The position numbers and the translations under genes are program-made. This document shows, piece after piece, positions 32,287-44,788 of a stretch of DNA of 64,000 bases. Source of the DNA: Drechmeria coniospora (lineage: Eukaryota; Ascomycota; Sordariomycetes; Hypocreales; Ophiocordycipitaceae). Location: assembly GCF_001625195.1 (NCBI RefSeq), contig NC_054391.1, positions 8,446,552-8,510,551 on the forward strand, in the 5' to 3' direction. The number at the start of each line of letters is the position of its first letter. Position 1 is the first letter of the stretch. The notes beneath the pieces were generated by a model. That model was not told the DNA's origin. It did not search any database and saw only the letters and a list, made by a program, of their open reading frames with translations.

Positions 32287-35200
32287 GGGACGCGCCACTT
32301 CCCGGACCGAGGCATTCATTCAGTCGCCATGTCCACACCCTGTACCCGTCCTGACCTCCGTGGACAAGAACGGTACCATCGACGTCATCGGCCGGTGGGG
32401 ATCTCTGGTTTTCGAAGATTTTAGGGATGTACTGTTTGATCATGGGGGAAAGGAGCAACGGTCCGACGGAGCTCATGGAGCGAGCGGCCAAACAATTGGG
32501 AGAACTGGTTGGACATGTTTTATCCTTTGCCCGCATGCTGTATTTTCCGCCAGCCTGTATTACTCGGAGTGTGTATGAATAGTAGTCTCTACCTGTCGGA
32601 TTTGTAGGTTGGGACGTAGGCTGGCGATTCGTGGCCCTGGCAGTCATGGTAGTCAAGGCCCGGTGAAGAACGGGCTGGCTGCCTAACGATCTGCCATTAT
32701 CGTGGGCAGTCGTTCCGACGCCGTAGCCGAAATGCTTCCGGGCTTGGGGCCCTCACTTTGACTTGACCTGTGGGAAAGGGCAAGGAGCCGTTGCAAACAA
32801 ACGCATACTGGCTTGCAACATCATTGGTCGAGCCCTTTCTTCTACAGAGGTGCGAATCACGCCAGGCTGCGATGCCGACCTGCTTCCAAGTCCAGCAATC
32901 AGGGCGACAGTCAGCTCGCACATGAATCGACAACCCCGTACTCCGTACACCTGTAGGCGAATGCCATGCAGCAGCTCCACAGTTGGCGAGCTGGAGTGGA
33001 GGGCTTAGCAATGGGTCGGGGAGCCGAAGTACCTGAAGTAAGTGTACCTGAAGTACAGTAAGTATACCATCCGTGAAAAATGAAGAGAGGATGTGAGAAT
33101 CCGTCTCACAGCCCTTGCTTGCAGTCGTACACCTCGATGTTTGCAAGCACGTGCCCTAGTCGTGCAACCGATCCATGCTGTCTGTATGCATCACTTCGTT
33201 GTGATTCATAACCGCCCACCAGGGTGCTCGTTACAAGTCGAGTGATGGATGGTGCGATGAGCTCGTGAAAGGGTGGACTGCTCGCCGACAATGATCATTC
33301 CGGCGTGCGCAGAAGCAAATGGATGCATCTACTTGCACAGTGCAGTACCAGCACGTGCACGGAGCGTGCAAGAGTCAGGACAAGTTCCGGGTCAAGGTGA
33401 GCGTTCTCCTGCCGTTTGTCGCTGAAAGACGAATTGAACCTGCCACTCAGCCCACCATTATGTATGTACCCGGTACGTTCTCGCAGGGGCAGGCACAATC
33501 GTTTCTCGCAAGCTGTCGCTTCGTTTGCTACACACCGTTCCGAGGTCCAGAGGGTGGTGCCGTGTAGGAAGGCCTATCCCGACGACCATGTGAGATTCTA
33601 CTCATGGAGCAATCCACTGCAGCGGGATGAAAGTCGATGGATGTTTTGTTACGTGTCAGGGCCTTTGATGGATGATGCATCAAAAGCCCACGGCTGCCGA
33701 GCAGGTCGTGCTCGGATACTTGCTCACATGTGCAGTTGGCAGGTGCCGACCAGTAGGAGGTGACTGCACTCCGTACCTTTCTGCGATTCATGGGCGTGCC
33801 ATGTTGCTTACCTTTGTGGGCAGGAAAGTACAAGTACTGTACATGTAAGTACTCCGTAAGTACGGAGTAGCTGTACTTGGGATCGTTCCAAAACCCTAGA
33901 TTAGGCCTGGTAGCGTAGTGTGTGCAAGTACAAGGAGGTGTACCTAAGTACAGTACTCCGTACTCCGTACATCCTGTCCAAACTCTACCTAGGTGTAAGT
34001 AAGTACTTACAGGTACAAGCCGAGGGTCGGTACCTACCCACTGTACTTAAGTACCTGGTAGTTGTAGGCTGGAGTACGTGGGGACTGTCAGTGAGGCAGT
34101 TCAACCTGACATGAACACACAAGACGAAAACTGAGGACTTCCCATTCGCTTGTAGGTACCTATCACCTACCTGATCGACAGAAATAGATTCGTAAAATAG
34201 CCAGGGAGCTGGCGTATTGCCCAAGTGCAAGTAAGTACTTTCCTGAATTACGGAGCAGGGCAATTGGTACTGTTGTACTTACTCCGTTCGGAGTACGCCG
34301 TCGGTTGATGCTGGTGCTGAAGGTAATTTACGGAGCTGGTACGAGTCGGATCACTAATAGCTTAGTACCTAGTAGGTAGCTGGTAGGCACCTCCGGGCAC
34401 CGATTCAGCCAAGCACACTCGTCGTACACCGACAGTCCATGTAAGTACTGTAATTACTCACAATTCCAAGTACTTGCACAAGTACGGAGTACGCTTACGT
34501 ACATGTAATACTTACATGCATAGTTGTAGTTGTAAATGCGGTGTTCAGTCGGTAGTTTTCGTTCATATTTTCTACAAACGCAAAGTACGAGTACAAGGAC
34601 TCCGAGTACTCCGGTAACAACATGGCCTGTTGGCAAATTGCTGCGACGCACAGTGAATCCCCACAGCGTACGCCGACAAAATTGCAGTCCGATCGTTCCA
34701 TCTCTGTCTTGGCCCGATGAGCAGGGGGCACAGGCTCAACGCTGAGGCACATGAAATGAAGGCATCATCGGAATGACAGATTCCTTCTGCAGAGGACCGC
34801 AGTCGCACGGATGACGATGATAAATGCCAGTTTCGTACGGCGCACTCCGTGTCTTGCTTGGCGCGGATGGATGCAGAGTAGGGTTGTATTAGTGTGTCGC
34901 TTTCGAAAGAGTTGCCCTGGCCCCCATCAGGCGTGCCCGGGACGCTTGGGCGAAACGGCCAGTACCGTGCCTGTCCCAATGCTGGTAGGTGGAGGTACTT
35001 GCACGGCACTAGTGTGCACCTCGTACAAGTACGGAGTAGTAATGGGCGTACTTACTGTACAGTACTGTACTTAACATGTACTGTACTGGTTCGGAGTACT
35101 CCCAAGTACAACGCTTGTACAGTACAAGTACAGCACAGAGTCCACCTACAGTGCTCCGTACACGTGCTGTTCGTGTGCAGCACAAACACAAACGACACTT

Positions 35201-36510
35201 GCAGGGCACTCGATCCACTCTGTCGACGTTCGGTTACGGTGCCTCCGTCTGCTGACGGAGCCTACTAGGTACCAAGTAGGTAATCTAACTCTAGCACCAA
35301 GGTACTGTGCAGTACTCCGTAAGTACAGTAAATATGTACGGAGAACGGAGTACAGTAGGTAATATTACTGGGGGCCTGCCGCAAAGGTCGTACCGTAATA
35401 CCTTGTACAGTACTTGCGCTGCGGTCTACTGTACTTGTACGTGTACTGTACTGTACTGTACTGTACTGTACTGTACAGTAGATGGATGTACGTACAGTAC
35501 TTCTCCGTTGTACGTACTTCTCCGTACCTGCAGTGGACATCGCAGCCGCTCCACCGTCTCCAGGCAGTAGGTACAGTAACTCGTGCTTGGAGTGTGCAGT
35601 CCCCTCGGGTGAACAACCTAGCGGCAGGAAAAAAATTTATCAAATTGTCCCGCACGAAAAAAATACCCTCTGCTGGCCATCACCCCCCCCTTCTCCGTCT
35701 GTTTCTTCCCAACACCTCCAACCCTCCAATACCCAGTTCAATTCCCACCGATTGTGGCTGCAACATCTCGCCTGTTGCCTGCAGCCTAGCACCAGCCTCT
35801 GCCCTCTGTTCATCCTTGCGGAAGCGAGAGCTGCGCTCAATCGACTCTTGACTCCCGGGAGCGCAGCCCTCGGCCTGCTGCTGCCTGCCACCTGCCACCC
35901 GTGCCAGCCGAGCGCCAGTCATCCAACGCTTTTTAGACTCGCAAAAAGCCCTCCCCGTTCGCTCTCCACGCCGTCTCGAGGGAATATTGCGTTCCATCCG
36001 CCTCCGACCTTCTTCTGAAGCTTCGAAGACCTGCCGGGCATCATTTCCATACATTTTCTGCAAATACTCATCGGCCAGCAGCCTTCGTCCTTGTCCCTCA
36101 GACCAACGCCGACCATCTGCCAGCCTCAGCTGACTTGGGTGCCCGCCGACGGACGTACAATCCAAAGTCCCTGCGCCGAGCTGCATCGTCGGAACCTCGA
36201 CAGCCTCTGCCCGGATTCCGGTCGAGCGTCTGGAAAGGCGGAAGCCACGACGTGCTCGTCCCAAGGAGGCTGCGAGTGTCAAAGCACGAACAAAACCACG
36301 ACGAGGCCATCGGCTTCCCGGGGTTACGGACTGGGTTTCCTGCCGTAAGCATTCGCATTTTCCCGTTGCCGACTAGATCTCGTCACCCCGCTCGGGGAGC
36401 GTCGGCTACGCGGCAAGCACCAATCGGCGCCTCGCCTCCTGTGACCAGGCTTCGTTGCGTCGGTCGCTTCTGGCATGATCTCTACCGCCGAGTCGAACTC
36501 GATAACTGAA
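32287..36510. other. 4.2 kb intergenic region upstream of the La-domain gene
   Basis: No supported gene. GTAC-rich sequence fills about 33820-34620 and 34980-35600, with GTACTCCGTACTCC near 33952 and a (TACTG)n array near 35443. From about 35650 the + strand becomes C/T-rich and probably holds the promoter and a long leader. A possible leader intron runs from a GTAAGC donor at about 36345 to a CAG near 36448; this is a guess from signals only. Confidence 0.5.
35443..35480. repeat. (TACTG)n pentanucleotide microsatellite
   Basis: About seven units. The array contains overlapping GTAC sites at five-base intervals and sits inside a larger GTAC-rich region. Confidence 0.9.
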
Positions 36511-39089
36511 ATGGCGGCACCTTCGACGTTTTCCTACGCGCAAGCCGCCAAAGGACAAGGCGCCATCCCTTCAAGCACAACCTCTTCCGCCACGCCCGCT
36601 GATGCCCAGGGCTCCCAGCCCACCTCTTCCGTCGCCAAGACGTCCATCTCTTCAGGAATCCCAGCAGAGCCTGCGTCGGATCCCGCTCGTTTCGCTGAGC
36701 CCCGTGCTCTGGCTCTCGAGAAGCAGGAGATCGATTCAAGCATTGGCTCGGAGAGCGACTTGCGTTCCGATGCCACCACCGAGAAGCAGTCCGATTCAAA
36801 GCGAGACGATGACGCCGGCCGGTTAGATCGGCCGTGGCGGCGGGCCGACAAGGGGACGAGATCCTCCAGCACCACGACCCGGTCGGTCGACGAGCACGAG
36901 ACGCGGAAGACGCGGAAGAGCAAGAAGTCCAAGCCGTCGGAGAAGCAAACCGCCGAGCAGACGTCGGCGGCGGGCAAGGACGAGGAGCCCGTGCCGGAGC
37001 CTCCAAAGGTCGAGCTGTCCGAGGCCCCCATCCCGTCCGTCAACATTTGGCAGCAGCGAAAGGAGGCACAACAGGCGAAGACGAAGCCCAGCGCGAACGC
37101 CGCCGAGGACGTCGCCAACGGCGAGCCGGCCCACGTCGAGGACGTGAAGACGGCTGCCAAGGCCGCCGGTCCGGCGGCACCGCTCGCCCGAGAGGCGGCC
37201 GCGCCGAACGGCGTGAAGCCGCCTCGGAAGACGGCCGATGTCGTTCGCACCGAGCGAAACGGCAGCCGGGGCTCAAGATTGCCGGACAGGGATGCCAAGG
37301 ACGCCAAGTCGGAGGTGCCCCCTCCCGTGGGCGATGCCTCCTCGTGGCCGACGCCGGAAACCGCCATCAAGGAGGAGAAGAAGAAGCCGGTGACGAGCCC
37401 GGTGGAGCGCCAGGAAAAGGAGCCCAAGGAGGCCCAGGATGACTCCCAGAAGCCGCGTCAGAAGGAGAAGTGGGTGACGTACGACTACGTCCCGTCGGTG
37501 AACTTTGAGACCCAGCTGCCTCAGATGCGCAACTCGAAGCCTCGCGGTGGTGCGCGAGGAACGAACTCGAATCGTGCTGCGGCCGGCACCAACGCCGGAG
37601 ACAAGGTCGCCTCCAACACACCCGCAGCCAAGCCCAGCGAGTCGAGGGATCGACCTCGCGAGGCTGGCGCCCCCGCCAACAGAGCCACCTCCCTGCCGCC
37701 CTCGGCGAAGCGTGCGTCCATGGATGGCTCCAGCGCCAAGGACCAGAAGAAGTCTCCCGGCCATGCTGCGGGTGACAAGACCAAGGACTCGGCCGCCCCT
37801 CATCAAGCCGTGAGTGTCCCCTGTCGTCTGCTTCCTCAGTGCATTCCCGAGCGTCGGGGTCTCGCCACGCACAATGGCTCCGACGGCTTGCGTGCTTGTC
37901 CACTTGCCTGCTTGCCCACTTGCCTGCATTGCCCACTTGCCTGCATTGCCCACTTGCCTGCATTGCCCGCGGACGTACGTACGCTAACCGAATCTTGCCG
38001 TGATAGGAACAGGCCCACGGCTCTCGAGAGCGCCCGGAAGGTCGCGGCGAGAGGGGACGAGCAGGATTCCGCGGCCGCGGCGGCCACCACTCCATCAGCA
38101 CCCATTCGCAGCATCAGCATAACGGCTCCGTCTTCCCGTCCGGATCGGTACCGTCACGGCCCCAAGGCCCCTACAGCCCTCCGCCCAGGCAAGGCGCTCA
38201 TGGCCAGATGTTCATGCCCCCCCCGCAGAGGGGCGGACGCGGCCGTAGCGGTGCCAACTTCCACCGCATGTCGTTGCCGGGCGGGACGTCTCGGCTGCCT
38301 CCGGTGCAGACCCAGTTTGGCCCCTACGACTACTCGATGGCTCCGCTCTCCGCCGTGCCGTTCCAGCCCCAGCCGTACTGGGACAATGTCGTCATGTCGT
38401 TGCTCAAGAATCAGATCGAGTACTACTTCTCCATCGAGAACTTGTGCAAGGACATGTACCTCCGGCAGCGAATGGACTCTCAGGGCTTTGTGAAGCTGCA
38501 CTTTGTCGCGGCGTTTAAGCGCATAAGGGAGCTTACGCTGGACATGGGCATGATTCGAGCCGTGTGCGAAACGTCGACGGAGCTCGACTTCGTCGTCGGC
38601 GAGGACGACGTGGAGCGACTCCGCAGGAGGTCGGCGTGGCAGAGCTTCGTGATGCCCATGTCGGAGCGAGACGACTCGGCGCGCAACGACGGCCCGTCGC
38701 ACGTCACGTTCAAGAACCGCCCGTTCAACTATTCCCCCCAGTTCAACGGCATGGCGCCGCCGCCGCACGTTGCCTCCCCGCCGTTGGGCTACAACCCGCA
38801 GGGCGAAGCCCAGTTCCCGCAGTTCCACGATCGACCTGCCGTGAATGGCCTGGTGAACGGCGGCGGGTCGAGCCACGGCGGTGCCACGCAGCTCTCGGCA
38901 GAAGTCCCGGACTTTTCGCCCTCGGCCACCGCTGCTCTTGGGGAGCCCCTGGGCGCGGGAAGCGCTGCGGGCGACAAGTTGGCGGTGGACGTTGAAAAGG
39001 ATGTCAAGACCAAGGTCACCAACGGTCACGTGAATGAGCCGGCCATTGCCCTAGCCAACGGTTTCCATGCGGATGAAGCCTCCGGCTAA
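36511..39089 (+). CDS. La-domain (LARP/Sro9-type) RNA-binding protein
   Basis: Cytoplasmic RNA-binding protein expected to associate with mRNA and translating ribosomes, by analogy with yeast Sro9/Slf1. Two exons, 36511-37809 and 38007-39089, give 793 residues. The 197-base intron has donor GTGAGT, branch CTAAC and acceptor TAG and carries a minisatellite. The first half is disordered, Lys/Glu/Ala/Pro-rich, opening with FSYAQAAKGQG and including PSVNIWQQRKEAQ and WVTYDYVPSVNFETQLPQ. Exon 2 opens with an RGG-like stretch. The La helix-turn-helix spans about residues 556-650, with NQIEYYFSIENLCKDMYLRQ and QGFVKLHFVAAFKRI. The start at 36511 matches the family opening; an in-frame ATG at 36475 would add 12 residues. 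It is convergent with the GPI protein gene. Confidence 0.9.
37894..37968. repeat. 16-17-base minisatellite inside the La-domain gene intron
   Basis: About four and a half copies of a unit reading GCATTGCCCACTTGCCT, the first two copies being 16 bases with GCTTG in place of GCATTG. It makes up over a third of the intron, which is longer than most in this window. Confidence 0.95.
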
Positions 39090-40247
39090 GGGTTGCCCTC
39101 CCTGGACGCACGTCTCCTCGGGGTCGGCGAGCCGCAGAGGCAGCCGCTCCGGCACTGAACGCACACATGCGAAGGCCCGACCAAGGTTGGGCCTGGAGGC
39201 TCGAAGGGGATCTCTCTCACCGCGGTGGTGGTTGGCAACCCCGGTGGAGGGTCGCATTCACGAATTTCGTTTTGAGGTCATCGGCGCAATGCTTGGATGA
39301 CCATTGGCTGGCCATTTACAAATGATCAGAATGTTGTACGAAATTTGGTCTTATTTATTGATTCTGGAACTGAACGGCGTACGAGAGTCGTTCCCCCGCG
39401 CCTTTGACGAAGCGGGGTGGGCGACGCAGCTCACGGGCAAGCCAGCCTCAAGGCCGGGCAAGGGCTGCTTGACCGGGGCGAGACGCGTGGCTCACGGGGG
39501 ATGGACGTATGCAATCCGGCTATCGACCAGGACTGACTCGGAAGGGACAGAAAGGAAGAACCGGGGGTCGGGAGGGTCGAGGGCGAGGACGAGGACGAGC
39601 AAGGCGGAGGGGAGGGGAGGTGGTTAGCATGATTATTCATCAAGGTTCGGTCAAAACGGCGAGACACAACTTGTATTGTACGACTAGGGCCAAGCGAGGT
39701 AATCAAAATGAAAAAAAAGTGAAATGGGCACGGTGGACGGCCGAGGCGAGAAGCGAAGCAATAAGGGTCCTGCATCGAGGCGAGCAGGTCGCGACACATC
39801 TGGCTCGTGAAGACTACGGGGACGGGATTGCGGCCGATCCATTCGCCTGCGAGGTCATCCATGGGTGTGCATGACAGTCACGGGCGCGAAGACGGACCCG
39901 TGGGGCACGTGAGTTGCCGAAGATGCATTCGCCGTTGTGAGGTTGGCCATGGCTGCCTGCCGTTGATGCACATGGCAAGACGGTCATGCTGCTTGCTGCC
40001 ATGCATGACGAGGCGGACAAAAAGCACATGGGGCGAGTGAAATGGCCCGTGTCGGACATTGGGCCCTATGCAAGAGAATTTGTATATGTATATAAATGTG
40101 TGTGTGCGCAAACGTACAAGGAACGGCGAGTGCGCAAAATGTACGCAGCGTTCCTTAACTCTCGAAACAAAAAAAACTAAGCAAGGACCCCCTCGAAAGG
40201 GAAGCGTGGGTGCGTGGCCATGCAAAAAAATGACAGGTGATGCTGAC
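39090..40247. other. Shared 3' region of the La-domain and GPI-protein genes
   Basis: About 1.16 kb between convergent stop codons. It holds A-rich and T-rich stretches suited to 3' ends and no supported gene. GTAC motifs are nearly absent here, unlike in the upstream-facing gaps. Confidence 0.5.
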
Positions 40248-40913
40248 TTAGAGGAGAGCGGCGAGACCAGCGAGAACGACGATGCCGGCAGCGGCGTTGT
40301 TGGCGAATGCAGTCGGCTGGCTGGCTGGGTTTGAGGTGAGAGAGGCGGTCGAGTTGGATGAGGGGCGCAGGGTAGAAATGGAGGTTTGGGACGACGACGA
40401 CGACGACGACGACGACGACTGGCGCGGGGAAGAACTCGTCCCCGTAGCGGAGCTGACGCTGGCGCCCGTAGTAAGAGAGGTGGACAATCTGCTCGGTGCC
40501 GGTCAGACGGCTGATTTTGCAACCAAGATGGCTTCTGGGGAGGGAGGGGGCGTGAACGTACGTTCCGGGAACGGTGTTGGACGAGGTCTCAGGAGTGATG
40601 GAAAGAGTAGGCGAGACGGCGGCCGAGCCGGAGACAGAGGCAGAGTTGGCGAGAGTGGGGCTGGCGACGATGGATGGTTCGGCGCCCGAAGGCAATATGT
40701 TGACTCCAGCGGCCGTCTGGTCCTCGCGGACGGTAGGTTGGCTTGGAATGGGGAAGACTCGATTGCTGTCGGGGGCGTCGTCCGTGAGCACAGGGAAGAG
40801 AGGGAGGAGGAAGGGTAGGCGGGAGGAACGGAGGCTCACAGTTCGGGCAGGTTGAAGTCGGCGGCTGCTCCAACACCGGCGAGCAAGGCGAGAGATGCGA
40901 CGGTCAGCTTCAT
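40248..40913 (-). CDS. Small Ser/Thr-rich GPI-anchored surface protein (predicted)
   Basis: Predicted secreted cell-wall or plasma-membrane protein of 172 residues; I do not recognise a specific family. Three exons: 40913-40840, 40765-40562 and 40488-40248. Introns of 74 and 73 bases have donors GTGAGC and GTACGT and acceptors CAG; intron 2 has branch CTGAC, and both joins keep phase 2. It opens with a signal peptide (MKLTVASLALLAGVGAAA). The body is Ser/Thr/Pro-rich, with a run of ten or more serines encoded by a TCG array. The end is NNAAAGIVVLAGLAALL, a hydrophobic tail with small residues before it, as expected for GPI attachment. No CFEM-like cysteine pattern is present; the mature protein appears to lack cysteine. 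A poly-C run (coding strand) lies about 100 bases upstream of the start. Confidence 0.75.
40390..40419. repeat. (GAC)n coding microsatellite in the GPI-protein gene
   Basis: About ten GAC units, read as TCG serine codons on the minus strand inside exon 3. The array is pure in codon as well as residue, so length changes would alter the serine run without breaking frame. Confidence 0.95.
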
Positions 40914-43679
40914 GATGGGCGTCTGCGACGGATCGGTTGTGGGAGTTGATCAGGAGGTTGCGATGAGAGCGGCGAGTGCAGGAGTCTCGGATGAAGAATC
41001 AATCGGAAATGGGGGGGGGGGGGGGAGGGGAGGTGAAGAAATATCTCGTCGGTCGGACCTGCCACGGGCGCACGTACTCGTTATATATGCTACCAGCGAG
41101 TGTGGGCATTCGTATGCGCATAAGAGTCCTCCGTACTAGTGTGCGTAGAGAATAAACATGTGGGTGTGCCAGTTGGTACAAGTCAAGTACCGAACTCGTA
41201 CAAGTGATACAAGTACACCGAGGGGGGATTGGATAGATAATTTATTTATAGGCTTACCGTACGTAAGTAACCAAGAATGCCGCTTGGCCGCTGGGTTCGT
41301 TGCCCGCGCACGCATGACGGACCGGAGTGCTATGGAGCACTATGGAGTTCTCGCCATGCTTTCCTTACTCGTGCGGGAGAGCAGGTACTTGCACGGCCGA
41401 GCCTGGGCTTGGTGGGCCATTTCCGTGCCCGAGGTGCTATACTTGGATGGAAGGCATGGAACGTTCTCATGCACTGCCGAGTACTTGCACCTAGTTTATG
41501 CGCCGGCGAGTAGGATAAACACGGCGAGGTGCCGATAGGTTCGTGGGAAAATGACCACCACGTCCACGGCAGGCATCCGACAATTTTTCACCGCATCTCG
41601 TCGTTTTGGAGGAGGATGCGAGCAGACAGTAGAGACGGCACGGAGTTGGAGCAGGGCAAGGCACCGAGGGAGTAAGTACACCGTACAAGTACTGTAGCAC
41701 TGGCGTACCAAGTAAGTGCCTCTGTAAGTACGGTGGGGTGGCAAAAATGTCGATTCAATCTGTAGGAGAAGCACAACCAAAACTAAACCATCATTTTTGT
41801 CTAGTGACGGTCGGTACATGCTTATTGTAGCATGCTCCGTACAAGTGCTCCGTACTCGCAACTCGCAACGACGATTTGGTTTGGGCTACGGTGGGCATGT
41901 ACAAGTACGTACAGTACAGTACGTGTAGGTGCACAGCATTTGCACCGCAGCAGGTAATACTGGACGGTACCTAGGCGCGAGGACTTCCGTGGCGAGGCGC
42001 ACTCGTATGGCATCTGCACCGACTCCGCGTTTCGCAAACACCACTGATGGTGTCGACGGTAGGGGTGCGAAGCGGGGTCGAGCGACAGGCGCCGGCAAAT
42101 TAGTGCTCATGCGCGGAAGGGGCTTGGATGGTGACGCATAATAAACCTACGACAATGGATCGGTGCGTCAGGCTAGCCATCCCTCCACCGTCGCGCCGGC
42201 CTCCCGCATTCCAGGCTTCCCTTGCCACCGTCTCGAATCAAGTGAAGGGTGTGCGATGCGATGGTCGCGCTCAACCTCTGCGCCCCGAGGCACCGACCAG
42301 GAGGCCGTGGATGGGTAGGTAGGCACCTGCACGTACTAGCAAGCAGCACGGAACGGGGGGCAGTGTTGTGTTTTGCGAACAAGGCTGCAAAATGCCCATC
42401 CGCATGTGGAACGGAGCAGGCAGCACCGCAGGCTGAACCTGGAACGCCCACCCGTCGTACGGGGTGCATCTCTTTCATCGCCTCACCGGTAGCGCGCGAG
42501 CACTGTACTCGTACGGTCGTGCCGGTGGTTTCGGCAGCCGCCGCGGCGACGCCCTCCGCTCCGGCCGGCGGCCCAACATCCCTAGGGGGCGCCAAGCAAC
42601 GCCATGGGTTCCTGTGCCGTCGTCGCGGACAGGTTAGCAAGCAGGTAGGTGCGGACCGTCCATTTGCACGTTTGCGGTTCGTGCTTGTTTGCACCATTAC
42701 TTTCGATTGACGGCTCCGAGTAGCGTGCCGTGCCTCGTCTCGACGGCTTCACTCCCGCACCAGGCTGAGCCGCACAAAAATCCACGCACCACGTACCTAG
42801 GTACCCTACCCAGCTGGCACTGCATGCCGAGCACGAGGACGTGCCGCTGGTGTGACCAAGATTTGCGTCGAGTCGGGTAGGCACATCGGGTAGGCATCCA
42901 TCTACCGCGTAAGCGTGAGGTGCCAAGGTACGGTGGCGGAGAGCACACGCGTACCTCGCACACTTCCGAGGACACCGAGGCCACCGAGGCCACCGAGGCC
43001 ACCAAGAAAGCCCCGCCTCATGATGCCTGCGACTCTGGCCAAGGTCGGTGGGCTGCCGATCATCGTGCTCGCCCCTCCCGGCCACAAGCGATTACCGGCG
43101 AGAGGGAATGGCGTCGAGGATGCCTGGCCGATGGATGAGGAGAGTGCAGAACGGGTAAATGATTGCCTCCGGCTCCATACGGCATGTGTCGTCACCGCCG
43201 TACCAGATTACCGAGCGTAACACGAAATAGTACGGAGTACAAGCACTGCAAGTACATGTGCTTACTGATGCTCGTACCAAGTACGGAGGGGGGGGGCGGG
43301 GATGGGCACGAAATGGTACAATTCCAGAATGCTCGCACTAGTATTACGTCGCAGCCAGTATTACTTTGTCGCACCCAGTACTCCGTACGTATACTCGCAT
43401 CCGTACCCTGTATCTACAGTACGTGTAGATACAATTGGTTGGAGAGGTACCTTGATATCTGGTGCATGGATGCCTTGCCTCGTCGCACCGCCCGCCAAGG
43501 CGTTTTCCAGCGTCATCAGCCTGGGCAAGCGCCCGCTGGCTTCGCCTTGCCATGGCCATGAATGGTGATGGTGGCTCAGGTGACTGACAGATGCCCACAC
43601 TCTGCGAGTGCCTCAAGCACCTTGGTACCTTGTTCCAAGTACTTGTGCTCCGTACCAATAACGTGGTTACAATCATGCC

Positions 43680-43820
43680 ACCTACCAATACATACCTAGT
43701 ACCTAGTACCTAAGGTATTAATTAGTAGGTACCTAAGGTAGATTAACAGGTAGGTACTGTGCCTACCGTACCTAGTAGCAACAGTCCCTGCTAGTGGTGC
43801 CTACTTAGGTCCCTAGCAGT
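43680..43820. repeat. Cluster of TAGGTACC-type words
   Basis: Includes CCTAGTACCTAGTACCTAAG and several TAGGTAC words within 140 bases. It is the same word class as at 26680-26900 and 59820-60090. Confidence 0.7.
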
Positions 43821-44010
43821 GTAGGTGCAACCCGTGCTGCTGGGCTCAGGCTGTAAGCAGTGTTCAAGGCGCCTGGTTCCCTTCCAAAGAGAGGACGGAC
43901 AACGTTGCGGTGCACCCAGGCAGTACCCATGCTATGTCCTACCAACCAACCTCTTGGTAGTAGAAGTAGCAGGTACATCCTTGTATGTGCCTGGCAGCAG
44001 CGGATCCTCT

Positions 44011-44106
44011 GGTGGTGGGTGGCCGTGGTAGGTGGCCGTGGTGGGTGGCCGTGGCTGGTGGTCGTGGTTGGTGGCCGTGGCAGCTGATCGTGGTCAGTGG
44101 CCGTAG
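44011..44106. repeat. Degenerate 12-base tandem repeat (GTGGCCGTGGTG)
   Basis: About seven imperfect copies. Related GTGGCC and GATGGCC words recur at 44120-44145 and 44240-44285, suggesting older copies separated by GTAC-rich sequence. Confidence 0.8.
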
Positions 44107-44788
44107 TATTAGTACTTAAGTGGGTGGCCCTGGAGGTGGCCTTGGTACAGTGACTCGACAAAAGTGACGATTCAGCTTGGTGGTGCAACTCGTACAAGTT
44201 GAATCGACATTTTTGCCACCCGCTGTACTAGATAGCCTGGTAGATGGCCTTGGTACCTACTAGGTACTTAGTAGGTGGTCGTGGAGGGAGGTCGCCGTGG
44301 TGCATCTCCCACCAATCGACCGATCGAGCGCTAGAAGCGAAATTCCCATATTACTTATTACCCGAGAAAGTACCTGCGGGTGGTCGTCGCTAGGCCAAGG
44401 TACCAGGTACCTGTCCCTGAGGGGGCTGGAGCTTGGAAGGCGCCCCGACCCGCCATCATTTTTTGCCCCTCATCACTTCGGCCTGAACTGGGTACCTGGC
44501 GCCTTCTGCGTCCCTCATTCGTGGCCGTCGTGTAGAGAGAGGTCCGAAGAGAAAGGTCGCCCGCTGGTTGTTTCCTCGTCCTACCTGTCCGACCAAGCTT
44601 GCTCCCATTTCTTCCCTCTTCCACATCACATTTTCCTCATCCCTTCTACGACGTACCATTCTCGTACCGTCGCCCGCTTCGGCCTTGATCAAGGCGCATT
44701 CGCCGTCCGTGTCATCGACCCCTCATCGTGCACACACCACGTGCCGCTGGCAAGCAACCTTCCGCCAACCCTCGAAGCGTCTGCCGTC

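Larger units (their letters stand above)
40914..44788. other. 3.9 kb intergenic region between divergent genes
   Basis: No supported gene. It starts with the GPI-gene promoter, including 15 G at 41011-41025. GTAC-rich segments lie at about 41140-41260, 41680-41960 and 43220-43460. A TAGGTACC-rich segment lies at 43680-43820, and another small one near 44240-44280. A GTGGCC-type tandem repeat lies at 44011-44106. Open frames at 42170-43200 overlap in all frames and have no domains. The last 300 bases are C/T-rich and are probably the leader of the next gene, although the frame happens to be open through them. Confidence 0.5.

Noticed and set aside
42170..43220. Possible gene in overlapping 100-175-codon frames
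   Set aside because: All frames are open to a similar extent on both strands, with no domain, signal peptide or consistent intron signals.
44297..44788. N-terminal extension of the RS-rich protein upstream of 44789
   Set aside because: The frame is open, but the DNA is C/T-rich leader-like, begins at a non-ATG codon, and the translated residues are unlike the rest of the protein.
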